Shown here piece by piece: positions 25,649 to 38,500 of a DNA stretch of 64,000 nucleotides (within the stretch, counting starts at the first letter, position 1; the number at the start of each line of letters is the position of its first letter). A program made the position numbers and the translations under genes. The notes below the pieces were generated by a model. It was not told the origin of the DNA. It worked only from the letters and a program-made list of their open reading frames with translations, and searched no databases. The stretch spans positions 4,998,593 through 5,062,592 of the forward strand of contig NZ_CP007142.1 in the NCBI RefSeq assembly GCF_000940805.1, in the 5' to 3' direction. This stretch comes from Gynuella sunshinyii YC6258 (GTDB lineage: Bacteria > Pseudomonadota > Gammaproteobacteria > Pseudomonadales > Natronospirillaceae).

Positions 25649-27496
25649 TTATTTAAGACCTTTAAATGTGTCTTTCAATTTGTCAGCAGCTTTCTGTTTT
25701 GCTTTCTCCGCTTCTTTGTCAGCAGCAGCCTTGGCTTTCTCTTCTGCTTCCCGTTTTTGCCGGGCGGTGAAATCTTCCAGTTTCTGCTTTAACAAATCAT
25801 CCAGTTGACCGGAAACCTGGTTCAGGTCCGTCAGTTGTACATCATATTCACTCAGTTGTTTGTTCACCGGCGCGAGGGCCGTATTGGCCTGTTGCTGCAG
25901 GCGGTTTTTGAGATCAGCCGTCAATGCCTGCTGCTGTTCCTTGAGTTGCGCGGTTATGGCCGATCCAATCTGTTCATCCAGGCTGGAATCAATCTCGGTT
26001 TTCAGATCATTCAGTTTTCCTTTGCCAGTGACCACCAGATCAAACTGATGAATCCGCGCCAGTGCCTGTCCCAACTGTTTGTTAACCTGACCCTTGCCTT
26101 CGGTGCTGAAGGTCGCCTTGTCAAACTGGCTGGTCAGATTCAAATCGATCAACCCGCGCACAACGCTGACCTGACCATCCAGGGTGACAGAACCGGCCTT
26201 AAGATCCAGTTTCATATCGTCGCTGTCGAGCAGCTTTTTATCCTTCAGCGCCAATCCTGACCAGTCCAGCTCATAGCGCTGCTCTCCCGGAATCATTTCA
26301 CCGGTTATGACCATGGCCTTCACACCGGTATCACGGCTGTCAGACATAGCGATATTCAACGTTGCCGGACGTTGGAGAGCACGATACTGACTGCTGAAAT
26401 CCTGCAACTGAATATCAAACTGATGCGTTCCCTTCAGAGCTTCCAGACGGGCATGCTGGAGCCAGAATGCAGGATCGGGATTGTTCGAGGGAAAGATCAC
26501 ATCACGACCTTTGAGGCGCTCTGGCTTCACATCGGCGTCCTCTCCGTCTGATTTGGGAATAAACGGTTCAACCCGTTGATACCAGAGTTTCGCGGTGTCG
26601 AGATACGACAGAATTTGCGGCCCCAGAATAAATTCACTGATGTTACGCAGATTGAAATTGCCCAGACTGTATTTTTCCGACAGACGATCCAGATCTTCAC
26701 CAGGTGCCGCTTTCAGTTCAGTCACAGCACTGTTCAGGTTTTTGATGCTGCTGTTCACTATGGCCACCGAACTCTCAACCTTCTTGCGATCCTCCCGGAT
26801 AGACTTCTGCAACTGTTCAAACTGTTGCTTGCCTTTTTGAAAATCCTCAAGGGTTTTGAAGCGGGTATTGGCCAGCTCTTTGATCTGCCTGCTGTACTCT
26901 GCCAGTGCCTGTTGATTGGGAATACTTTTGAGTCCGGCCTCAACATCTGTACGACTCTGTGCCGCAACCGTCTGCAACTGTTCAGCCTTTTTCAGGGTGA
27001 TCAGTTGCTGTTTTTCCTGTTCAAGAATCTCTGCCGGAGTCGGTATCGCATCAACTTTGTCCTGTACGATTTCGCGACCTTTAGCCACCAGATCAGACTC
27101 CTGTTTCGAATCCGGTGCCGTTTTCGTTTTCAATGGCTGCCAGGGTTGTGAGCGTGGCTGATCGAATACCATGCCGGAAACAGACAAATCAGCAACCACC
27201 ACCTTCCCGCGCAGCAGTTTCCAGAACTGTACCTGGGCAAACGCCTTGTCGATATACACGGCATCCTGGTTGAAATCGTCGGCATCCGGTAACTGTAATC
27301 CGGAAAAATGGAAACCCAGCGGCTCAATGGAAAATGAAGCATCGGCCACAGTCACCGGTAAACCGGTCAGGGAACGCCCGGTTGATTCCACCATCATACG
27401 GGCAACGGTACCGGCAAACAGGTACCATCCCCCCACAAACAAAACTAACAATACGACAAAGCCAATGAGACCTGGCCAGCGGATAATCTTTTTCAT
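25649..27496 (-). CDS. TIGR03545-family inner-membrane-anchored protein
   Basis: 615 residues. One N-terminal membrane anchor (LIGFVVLLVLFVGGWYLFAG) precedes an AsmA-like beginning (TVADASFSIEPLGFHFSGLQLPD), a long coiled-coil middle (~150-300), a beta-rich part and a charged C-terminal coiled coil (KREAEEKAKAAADKEAEKAKQK). Function unknown; the family is recognised by pairing with TIGR03546, which lies just upstream with a 12-base gap. Likely periplasmic, possibly involved in lipid or envelope processes by analogy with AsmA-like proteins. Confidence 0.85.
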   Translation of the reverse strand: MKKIIRWPGLIGFVVLLVLFVGGWYLFAGTVARMMVESTGRSLTGLPVTVADASFSIEPLGFHFSGLQLPDADDFNQDAVYIDKAFAQVQFWKLLRGKVVVADLSVSGMVFDQPRSQPWQPLKTKTAPDSKQESDLVAKGREIVQDKVDAIPTPAEILEQEKQQLITLKKAEQLQTVAAQSRTDVEAGLKSIPNQQALAEYSRQIKELANTRFKTLEDFQKGKQQFEQLQKSIREDRKKVESSVAIVNSSIKNLNSAVTELKAAPGEDLDRLSEKYSLGNFNLRNISEFILGPQILSYLDTAKLWYQRVEPFIPKSDGEDADVKPERLKGRDVIFPSNNPDPAFWLQHARLEALKGTHQFDIQLQDFSSQYRALQRPATLNIAMSDSRDTGVKAMVITGEMIPGEQRYELDWSGLALKDKKLLDSDDMKLDLKAGSVTLDGQVSVVRGLIDLNLTSQFDKATFSTEGKGQVNKQLGQALARIHQFDLVVTGKGKLNDLKTEIDSSLDEQIGSAITAQLKEQQQALTADLKNRLQQQANTALAPVNKQLSEYDVQLTDLNQVSGQLDDLLKQKLEDFTARQKREAEEKAKAAADKEAEKAKQKAADKLKDTFKGLK

Positions 27497-27507
27497 GGCA
27501 GGTCTCC

Positions 27508-28014
27508 TTACTCTGAAATACGTTTATAGGCAGCAAACAGTTTGCTGGCCTTGATGAGCTGAATAACTCTGAGCTTGTTTACCCAGGCCAGTGCATGCAG
27601 GCGATACTGCACCACCAGAATTCTGATGGCGACCACCACCGGCACAAATGCAATCAGAGCGGTCACCAGTGATCCCATCACCAGGGTGTTGTTAAAACGG
27701 GTGAAGCGCCAGAAATCACTCTGGTACAGGCTGGTCCATAGGGGCTGAAGGCTGCCATGGGTCAGCACATTCTCACCCACCTGCAGCATGGATTGATCAG
27801 CCAGATAGGCAATACCGGAAAAAAACGCGACACTCAGCCAGAAGCTGGCCAGATGTGTCCGCAATACCAACGCCAACAACAGAATAAGCAGATTGTGAAA
27901 GGTCCAGAATGGGGTCAGCCCCATGATCATGCCCAGGCCAATGGCAAACGCAATCGACCAAGGGCCGGCGTTGGAGTTCAACGCCTTAATAAAATCCAGA
28001 ATAGTGTTAATCAT
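27508..28014 (-). CDS. TIGR03546-family membrane protein
   Basis: 168-residue protein with about three to four membrane segments (PWSIAFAIGLGMIMGLTPFWTFHNLLILLLALVLR, ALIAFVPVVVAIRILVVQY). The layout resembles DUF2062 proteins, with the 'G...G..P.......LL.L' signature near the N-terminus. It precedes the TIGR03545 gene in the same operon, as in other gammaproteobacteria. Function unknown. Confidence 0.85.
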   Translation of the reverse strand: MINTILDFIKALNSNAGPWSIAFAIGLGMIMGLTPFWTFHNLLILLLALVLRTHLASFWLSVAFFSGIAYLADQSMLQVGENVLTHGSLQPLWTSLYQSDFWRFTRFNNTLVMGSLVTALIAFVPVVVAIRILVVQYRLHALAWVNKLRVIQLIKASKLFAAYKRISE

Positions 28015-28026
28015 AATAGTTATTCG

Positions 28027-28848
28027 CTATTTTTCCGTTAACTTATTAACTACATGAGCCGCAGCAACAAAACCAAATGTACCTGTTACCATGGTTGCCG
28101 CACCAAAACCTCCGGAACAATCCAGTCGGGTGCTGCTGTCAGAAGGGGATCGAACGGCACAAACGGAGCCGTCAGGCTGAGGATACTTCAAAGCTTCCAT
28201 AGAAAATACGCACGGCACCCCAAATTTTTTCTTCGGATCACGACTGAAGCCGTAGTCTTTACGCAGAATCTGTCTGACTTTCTTGGCCAGCGGATCCTGC
28301 AGCGTGCGGGAAAGATCGGTAATCTGTATCTTGAGCGGATCAATCTGCCCGCCCGCCCCACCAGTGGTTATGATGGGAATTTTTTGACGAACACAATAAT
28401 TGATCAGTGCCGCTTTGGGTTTGACACTATCAATGGCATCCACCACAAAATCCCATTGCCGGGAGACTATCGTGGCGACATTTTCCGGAGTCAGAAAGTC
28501 CTCGATAGTGGTCACTTCGCACAGCGGGTTAATGGCTTTGATCCGGCTCGCCATGCTGGCCACTTTCATTTTTCCAATCTCGCCCCCCAAAGCATGAATC
28601 TGACGGTTGGTATTGGTCACACAGATATCATCGAGATCCACCAGCACCAGATGACCGATGCCGGTACGAGCCAGCGCTTCTGCCACCCAACTACCGACAC
28701 CACCAATACCAATAACGGCAACGGTTGCATTTGCCAGTGCCTGCAGGCCGGCGGCGCTATACAAGCGGCCGGTACCACCAAAACGATCAAGGTATTCAGG
28801 ATGCTGGGAAACCATCAGCGTCGGCTTATTGTTCAGATCAGTCGTCAT
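28027..28848 (-). CDS. tcdA: tRNA threonylcarbamoyladenosine dehydratase TcdA
   Basis: Cyclises t6A37 of tRNAs to ct6A in an ATP-dependent reaction. 273 residues with the E1-like fold: nucleotide-binding GIGGVGSWVAEALARTGIG, LVDLDDICVTNTNRQIHAL (a TcdA signature), DFVVDAIDSVKPKAALINYC, and LSRTLQDPLAKKVRQILRKDYGFSRDPKKKFGVPCVFSME. It may form a unit with the TIGR03546/03545 genes downstream (12-base gap). Confidence 0.95.
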   Translation of the reverse strand: MTTDLNNKPTLMVSQHPEYLDRFGGTGRLYSAAGLQALANATVAVIGIGGVGSWVAEALARTGIGHLVLVDLDDICVTNTNRQIHALGGEIGKMKVASMASRIKAINPLCEVTTIEDFLTPENVATIVSRQWDFVVDAIDSVKPKAALINYCVRQKIPIITTGGAGGQIDPLKIQITDLSRTLQDPLAKKVRQILRKDYGFSRDPKKKFGVPCVFSMEALKYPQPDGSVCAVRSPSDSSTRLDCSGGFGAATMVTGTFGFVAAAHVVNKLTEK

Positions 28849-29084
28849 AGCTCACTCGGGCCTGACCGGCATTCCATGACAGGCTCACCATTAAATGAAA
28901 GAGGGATAATTAAAAACGGCCGCCGATTATACGATGGAGTGAGATGAAAATCCTATGGAATAAGGTGTGATCCGGCAGGCCTGCATTAGTCAACAGTCAA
29001 ACTGGCTCCGTCAGGGGGCTACCTGAACATTCCAGTCAAACATCGGCAGAATGGTATAAAACGCTTTGTTTTTAAGAGATCTGG

Positions 29085-29113
29085 AAAATCCTGCCGTTGA
29101 TCGACAGGATTTT
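29085..29113 (-). terminator. Terminator of the HDOD gene
   Basis: AAAATCCTG/CAGGATTTT, a 9-bp perfect stem with an 11-base loop, lies 13 bases after the HDOD stop codon. The stem ends in TTTT on the transcribed strand. Confidence 0.75.
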
Positions 29114-29126
29114 CACTGCTGGCGTG

Positions 29127-29981
29127 TCAGTGAGTCAGATGATCCATGATGTCTTCTTCCAGATCCAGTGCGTCCGATTCAGTAATACCAAGAAGATCGT
29201 ATACCCGGAACTTGCACACCGACCATTCCGTTATTTCCTGAAAGCGCCGGTTTTTATTGATGATATTCTCTGACAACTTCAACGCGGCATAATAGTACTG
29301 ATCCGCAGAACCGGTAATTTTGTCCAGAAAGTGAACATCATGATGATTCAAAATCACGTGACACACTTCTTTAGGCAGTCCCCAGGCATTGGCCAGATAG
29401 TAGCCGACTATTGCATGGTTTGAATGGTATTTGCGGTTTTCCAGGTCCACCAGCAGCTCATCGCCGGAATTGGCTTCAATCAGAACTTCCCGATAATCCG
29501 GATAGCGGATGGCAAATGCCGGGATACCGCAGTCACAGAACAGACCCAACGTGTATAGGTTGTCGATCACCACCCGCTCTTTTAACAAATGCGAAATGAA
29601 GTTCATGCTGTTGGCAATATCACCGGCGGTATCCCAGAACCGCTCCATTGAAATACAGGATTTCTGAACGTAGGATTGCCGCAACAATGCCCCGGTCATA
29701 ACAGCCTTTATCACCTGTATTCCCAACAACATGACTGCCTGCCGAATATCTCCGATTGAGGCAGACATACCATAAAATGGCGAGTTAATCGTCTTGAGAA
29801 TCAGTGATGACAAGCCGACATCACTGGAAATCAGCTTGGCCACATCAGCAACGTTAACCTCGTCTCCGGCCAGAAGATTTTCCAGGTTGATAAGAATTTC
29901 AGGCTTGGCAGGAATCACAAACCCTTTGGTTGCTATCGCGAGGGCATTTTCTTCAGCAGTTATCATTTCAGCGGTTGCCAT
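29127..29981 (-). CDS. HDOD-domain signalling protein
   Basis: 284-residue cytoplasmic protein made up mainly of an HDOD domain (residues ~25-220), a degenerate HD hydrolase fold found in regulators of motility and stress responses. Typical blocks are VADVAKLISSDVGLSSLILKTINSPFYGMSASIGDIRQAVMLLGIQVI and HSNHAIVGYYLANAWGLPKEVCHVILNHHD. No attached output domain is seen. Single gene, read away from the small cytochrome gene; the 260-base gap between them holds both promoters. Confidence 0.92.
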   Translation of the reverse strand: MATAEMITAEENALAIATKGFVIPAKPEILINLENLLAGDEVNVADVAKLISSDVGLSSLILKTINSPFYGMSASIGDIRQAVMLLGIQVIKAVMTGALLRQSYVQKSCISMERFWDTAGDIANSMNFISHLLKERVVIDNLYTLGLFCDCGIPAFAIRYPDYREVLIEANSGDELLVDLENRKYHSNHAIVGYYLANAWGLPKEVCHVILNHHDVHFLDKITGSADQYYYAALKLSENIINKNRRFQEITEWSVCKFRVYDLLGITESDALDLEEDIMDHLTH

Positions 29982-30242
29982 GTAAACCTTTTCCTATATG
30001 CCAGAGTAAAAACACCCCATCAATATAGGAAAAAAAATGACTTTCATCACAATATTCATGTGTCATTTTGCAATACAGCTGCAGACAGGTTCGACACCAA
30101 AATGACGCCTTCTCAAAGTCTCTGCGTCTGCCTTGAGGGCAGTCTAAGTGGGTACCCATGATGAGCTATTGATTCCAGGAGCTGTCACGGTTCTGCAAAC
30201 AAAACATGCTAGCCTGTTGATTTTGGAATTCGTCAATCGACA

Positions 30243-30638
30243 ATGATGAACAAATTTTTTGTCATGCTTTTGGGGATACTGCCCTTCCTGTTCTGCACAT
30301 TCCAGTCTGCTGCCGGCACGGAGTCTGGTCAGTCTGACCATGCTGGCAATATAGATGGACCTTCGGTGCTGAGCCACCATTGTATGACCTGTCATACACA
30401 ACATGGCGCATGGGCAAAGCTCAAGACCGATCAGGATTGGGTGGATAGCGGCTTGATATCTGTTGATGACCAGGGAAAGGGTGATCCGGCAATGTCAGAA
30501 ATTGTAATCAAGAGCCGACAAAACCCTTACAACAATGCGGGAAATATGCCACTGGTGGAGAACGGTTACGGCACTAATGAACTGAATATTGTCATTGAAT
30601 GGATTGAAAGTATCCGGACTAAACCGACAGCACCTTGA
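30243..30638 (+). CDS. Small exported c-type cytochrome-like protein
   Basis: 131 residues. A signal peptide (FFVMLLGILPFLFCTFQSAAG) is followed by one heme-binding motif, CMTCH at about residue 47, and a possible axial methionine in NNAGNMPLVENGYG. The end (LNIVIEWIESIRTK) resembles the last helix of class I cytochromes c. Probably a periplasmic electron carrier; partner unknown. The gene ends inside the end of the convergent spermidine-synthase-like gene (20-base overlap). Confidence 0.8.
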   Translation: MMNKFFVMLLGILPFLFCTFQSAAGTESGQSDHAGNIDGPSVLSHHCMTCHTQHGAWAKLKTDQDWVDSGLISVDDQGKGDPAMSEIVIKSRQNPYNNAGNMPLVENGYGTNELNIVIEWIESIRTKPTAP

Positions 30639-31335
30639 AGTTCAGTTTTTTCAGCGCTGCGGGCACAGCATGGCGCAGTTGTCCGGGGGTAATGCGATAA
30701 CGACTGACGAGTAACACCCGATTCAGATAACCTTCTGTCTGCAGTTGCAGATAAAACAGTCGTTCGGTCCGCCACTGGGACATATTAGCCAACCATTCCC
30801 GCATATCTCTGACAGCCGTGAAGTTCATGATCAGCAGCCCATGGGGACTCAAATGGTCCAGCAATGCGTTGGACCAGTGTCGGGAGTATTCCACACCTCG
30901 TACCGGTTCCCCCTGCAGATGACCGTAGACATCCTCTATCACAATATCCCATTGCTGTGATTGCTGCGGTAACCACTGCAACGCATCTGCATGATGTAAG
31001 CGCACGTTTTCCTTCTCAATCCTGAAAAACTCACGGGCAACATGCAGATGACTGGCCTCGATCTCAACAGCATCAATGGATTCCGGTGCAAACCAGTGGT
31101 TTAGAGGATGAATCACTGAGCCGCCTCCCAATCCGAGCAGCAGTACCTGATTCAATTGTTCGGGAGGCAGAAAGAATGCCGGCAGATACAGCAGATCCCA
31201 TAGTCCACCAAGACTCAAACGCCCAGGATTGTATTGACTGTGGAACACTCCATCACTGTAGAGTCGCAGGGTTTTTCCGGCACTGCGGACTTCGTAACGA
31301 TGACCATCTTTTTGTTGAAACCAGAGCAGAGCCAT
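30619..31335 (-). CDS. Spermidine synthase-like methyltransferase-fold protein
   Basis: 238 residues with the Rossmann fold of the SpeE family: LLLGLGGGSVIHPLNHWF (nucleotide-binding glycines), IDAVEIEASHLHVAREFF, and DIVIEDVYGHLQGEP. It lacks an obvious full set of polyamine-synthase residues, so it is better called a SpeE-like protein of unknown substrate. It is last in the run ligA - unknown - yheU - DUF2489 - this gene. Confidence 0.82.
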   Translation of the reverse strand: MALLWFQQKDGHRYEVRSAGKTLRLYSDGVFHSQYNPGRLSLGGLWDLLYLPAFFLPPEQLNQVLLLGLGGGSVIHPLNHWFAPESIDAVEIEASHLHVAREFFRIEKENVRLHHADALQWLPQQSQQWDIVIEDVYGHLQGEPVRGVEYSRHWSNALLDHLSPHGLLIMNFTAVRDMREWLANMSQWRTERLFYLQLQTEGYLNRVLLVSRYRITPGQLRHAVPAALKKLNFKVLSV

Positions 31336-31340
31336 AATGC

Positions 31341-31817
31341 TCAGTGCAGAGCCGGAAACTGATATTCCAATAATGCCCGCGCATCTTTCAGCAGTTTGTC
31401 GCGATACTGCACCTCTATTTTATTCCGGGCCAGATCCTGTTTCATTCGTTCATTTTTGGGAAGTTGCTGGCGCATCTGATGGGTATCGAAGTCCTTGACC
31501 ATCTCATACATTTCTTCAATGTTGGCAAACCGCTGACGCTCTTCTTCACTGAGATACAGGTTGTCCAATAATACTTTGAGACGAATGGCGGCTTCAGACT
31601 CATTCATTTCACCGGCCACCAGTGTTCTGGCAATCACAGTAATACTTTCGATCAGCTCCTCACGCTGTTTGCGCCTGCGCTCAAGCTGCACAGCGGTCTG
31701 CTGACGGACTTGTTCACGCTGCCGAAATACGCGACGCCACATGATCGCTGCCACGGCAGTCAGTACCAGAATCGTTATCACCGCGAGTACAGTCAACGTG
31801 ATAGTCAGGGTAGTCAT
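31341..31817 (-). CDS. DUF2489 family membrane-anchored protein
   Basis: 158 residues. One N-terminal membrane segment (LTITLTVLAVITILVLTAVAAIMW) precedes a charged helical domain (RRRKQREELIESITVIARTLVAGEMNESEAAIRLKVLLDNL) matching the DUF2489 pattern. Function unknown. Overlaps yheU by 4 bases. Confidence 0.85.
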   Translation of the reverse strand: MTTLTITLTVLAVITILVLTAVAAIMWRRVFRQREQVRQQTAVQLERRRKQREELIESITVIARTLVAGEMNESEAAIRLKVLLDNLYLSEEERQRFANIEEMYEMVKDFDTHQMRQQLPKNERMKQDLARNKIEVQYRDKLLKDARALLEYQFPALH

Positions 31818-32059
31818 AAATCTGTCCTCTCTTCGCGCAATAGCTCTCTGGCTTCATCACTGGTTACCACATTGCACGTTTCGGTTAGTGGATCAAACAC
31901 GATATATACCTGCTTGTTCTGAAGCTGCTGGCGAACCTGATCAACTTTCTCCGCGAGTGTGTAATCAATGTCAAATTGATCAGCCCCTTCCTGAACCACA
32001 AATGCCTCAAGCAGAGCAGTCAAAGTCTCGGCTGGCAACGCTTCGTAGGGGATGATCAT
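31814..32059 (-). CDS. yheU: YheU family protein (UPF0270)
   Basis: 81-residue cytoplasmic protein beginning MIIPYEALPAETLTALLEAFVVQEGAD, which matches the UPF0270/YheU family over its whole length. Function unknown. It overlaps both neighbours by 4 bases, so it is translated as part of the operon. Confidence 0.9.
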   Translation of the reverse strand: MIIPYEALPAETLTALLEAFVVQEGADQFDIDYTLAEKVDQVRQQLQNKQVYIVFDPLTETCNVVTSDEARELLREERTDL

Positions 32060-32496
32060 GATGCGGCATACCTGAAACTGACATCATGTTCCCATTCACA
32101 ACGTACGCTCAATGCGGCGTCTCCAGGACGATGATGGGAGCCTGTCGCATCCCAGTTAAATGTATGTTTGCCGTTCAACTCGGTTTCCAGATGAACGGTG
32201 GCAGATACCCAATACATCTGGGTCAAAAGCAGTTCAAACTTGGACATCCAGCGTTCCCATTCATATTCAACAGCCTTGTAGGACGCCGCAAAATGGATCA
32301 CCTGCGTCTGGTATGTTCCGCTCAGCAGTTCATCAGATGGCAACGAAAACATACTGGTCAACAACGCAGGCTGCATATCCACTTCACCAAGTTCCAGTAT
32401 GGCGTTGCAGTTGGTCAACCGAAACCTCGCCAATTCATGGGAACTGCTGCTGGGTACATCACGAATAACCCCGTAAACGATTGATTCCTGATCCAC
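32056..32496 (-). CDS. Unknown soluble protein in the ligA operon
   Basis: 146 residues, no signal peptide or membrane segment. Beta-rich with several tryptophans and tyrosines (YKAVEYEWERWMSKFELLLTQMYWVSATVHLETELNGKHTFNWDATG). I do not recognise a family. It starts 1 base after ligA and overlaps yheU by 4 bases, which supports it as a real gene. Confidence 0.75.
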   Translation of the reverse strand: MDQESIVYGVIRDVPSSSSHELARFRLTNCNAILELGEVDMQPALLTSMFSLPSDELLSGTYQTQVIHFAASYKAVEYEWERWMSKFELLLTQMYWVSATVHLETELNGKHTFNWDATGSHHRPGDAALSVRCEWEHDVSFRYAAS

Positions 32497-32497
32497 C

Positions 32498-35567
<3,070 letters not shown>

Positions 35568-35592
35568 GTCTCGACCCTTCTTATGCTCTCGA

Positions 35593-38500
35593 TTATATTG
35601 CGGCCAGCTCTGCCGCTTCTTCTACGTTAACAGATACCAGTCTTGATACTCCAGGCTCATTCATCGTGACACCCATCAGGTCTTTGGCCATTTCCATGGC
35701 AATCTTGTTGTGAGTGATGTAGATAAACTGCACGTGTTCAGACATTGCGTCTACCAGTCGGGCATAACGTCCTACGTTAGCATCGTCCAATGGCGCATCC
35801 ACTTCGTCCAGCATACAGAATGGTGCCGGATTTAATTTAAAGATGGAAAACACCAGGGCGATTGCCGTCAATGCTTTTTCACCACCGGACAACAAATGAA
35901 TGGTACTGTTTTTCTTACCCGGGGGCCGGGCCATGATCGCCACACCGGTATCCAGTAAATCTTCACCCGTCAATTCCAGATAGGCGTGACCACCGCCAAA
36001 CACTTTCGGAAACAGATCCTGTAATCCACCGTTGACCCGATCGAAAGTTTCTTTAAAACGATTCCGGGTTTCACGATCAATTTTGACGATAGCATTTTCC
36101 AGCGTTTCGAGTGCTTTCTGCAAATCATCATTTTGGGCATCCAGATAGGTTTTCCGTTCACTCTGGATTTTATATTCGTCTATGGCTGCAAGGTTGATGG
36201 CACCCAGTCGCTGGATTTTTTGGTTGATCTGCTCCAGTTCCTGTTCCCATTCCTCTTCGCTGGCATTCTCAGGCAGGTTGGCCAACACCGTTTCCAGATC
36301 GAAACTGGCTTCCTGTAACTGTTCCTGTAATGTGGTTCTGCGGGTAATCACCGTCTGTGATTCCATTCGAGCCTGTTCCAGTTTACTGCGCACTTCCATG
36401 GCTTTGCCTTCCGAGCGATGACGTTGACTGTCCAGTTCACGCATTTTGCTGTCTATGGCTTCCATCTCGGCTCGGGCGTCAGCAACTTTCTGTTCCAGTT
36501 CCAGCCGTTGTTCCAGTTTGGTTTCCAGTTCAATCTGCAGATCGTTATCAGGTTCCAGTTGTTCTTCTTTCTGCATCAGCAGCATTTCACGCTTTTCCTG
36601 CAGACGTGCCAGTTGCTGATCCAAACGTTCGAGAGCGGTTTTTATCGCATCAGCCTTGGCCTGACTGGCCTGATGCTGCAATGCCAGAGAGTGTACTTTG
36701 TCTTTTTGTGAACGACTCATATCTCTGGCTTCGTCAACGGCCTGGCGCAGCTGCTCACGCTCCTGCATCAGGTTTTCCCGTTCTTCTGTGCCTTCTTCCA
36801 TGGCGTCCAGAGCAATCTGCAGTTCTTCTCGGGACATGGCCATGTTTTCCCGCTCTTCCGCCAGATGAGTTTCCTGCTCACTGATTTCCGCCAATAACTG
36901 CTGCCGACGGTTTCTCATCTGTTCGGCCTGGGCCTGTTTACCACTCAAGCGGGATTTGAAATCGGCGTATTGACGGGCCAATTGACCCAGCTCCCGCTGT
37001 GCCTGCTCGCGTTCTTCGTTTAGCGAGCGAACCCGCATTTCCACCACCTCGACATCCACTTCAAGCTCTTCAACAGAAGCATCGAGTTCATCCAGCTGGA
37101 TTTCAATTTCTTCAAGTTCGGTCTGACGGCTCAGTATGCCATCAGCATCGTTGCTATCTTTACTAATCCGCAACCAGTTGCGCCCCAGCCAGATACCGTC
37201 ACGGGTAACGACTGATTCGCCAGCCTGAAGGCTGCTGCGCATGGCCATGGCTGCCGGTAAATCCTCTGCAATACGGATTCTGTCCAACAGGTCGGAGAGA
37301 TCGTAGCGGCTGTCCACTTCAGCATTCAGATAACCGGATTGCGATGACGCTGTAGTGGCCGTCTGGTCGATCAGGTTGAGCATGCCCTGTTCAAAACGCG
37401 CCAGGCCATCGGTCAATGCCTCGGTGCTGTCCACACAGACCGCCTGCAAATAAGCACCCAATACGGTCTCCACGGCTTTGTCCCAGCCGTTTCGAACATG
37501 TACCTGTTGGGCCAGACGCTCCCGGTGCTGCAGCTGATGACTTTCCAACCAACGCTGCACACCACCGCCGGCTTCTCCCATGGCTGCCTGCTGTAACGCT
37601 TCCAAGGTTGCCTGCCGCCCCTTGATCTGGGTCTGACGGCGTTGGGCATCGTTGAGCCGGGTACGTTTATCTTCCAGTTGGGTACGTGAGCTTTCGAGTT
37701 GCTCAGACAGGTCATCAAAACGACGCTGCTGAGTCTCCATGCTCTGTTCAGCTTCTTCGGTCTGCATCAACAACTCTTCGATTGCTTCTGCTTCCGGGTC
37801 CGCCAGCAAACCATCACGTTCCTGATACAACGAACTTAAACGCCGGTTGATCCGATCGATCACCTGTTCCAGGTGCTGAATACGGGACTGAGCCACTTCT
37901 GCAGTTTGCTTGGGACCGGCCGAATCCTGATTGAACAGTTCCCATTTTTGTTGCCACTGCTGCATGCTCTGTTCGTGGCGAACTAAGGCTTCCTGGGCCT
38001 CTTCTTCAGCAGCACGGGCCATTTCAAGCTCCGGCTCAGCAATCATTAACTGCTCTTCGATTTCCTCAAGCCGGAACTGATCTTCTTCTTTTTCGCGTGA
38101 GGTTTCCTGCAAACTGCGATCAAGTTCAATGAGGTCGGTCTGCAACTGGGCTGCTTTTTCTTTCTGATGCTGCATGCTCTGTTCAAACCGGGCAATTTCA
38201 GTTCCCAACTGGTAATACTGACTTTGTACCTGATTGAATACTTCTGTGCGGTCGTTGTGACTGTCACGTAACTCTTCGACCTGGGCATCGATGCTGCGTT
38301 GTTCGGCAACGTATTTTTCGTATTCGGTTTCCAGCTCGTTGATGCGCATTTCCCGCTGTCCGGCATCCTCATCAAGGCGCTGCCAGCGAATGGCACTCAA
38401 CTGCGCCTTTCTCTCCCGCTCTTCTTTTTTTAATTCTGTGTATTTTTCCGCAGCCAGGGCCTGGCGATGCAGATGTTGCAGCTGACGTTCCAGTTCATCA

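Noticed and set aside
26576-27151. 191-residue plus-strand frame antisense to the TIGR03545 gene
   Set aside because: The coiled-coil codon pattern of the real gene keeps the antisense frame open; no domain seen.
28054-28947. 297-residue plus-strand open frame antisense to tcdA
   Set aside because: Mirror of a strong TcdA gene; no signal, motif or ribosome site of its own.
36357-36884. 175-residue plus-strand frame over smc
   Set aside because: Antisense shadow of the SMC coiled coil.
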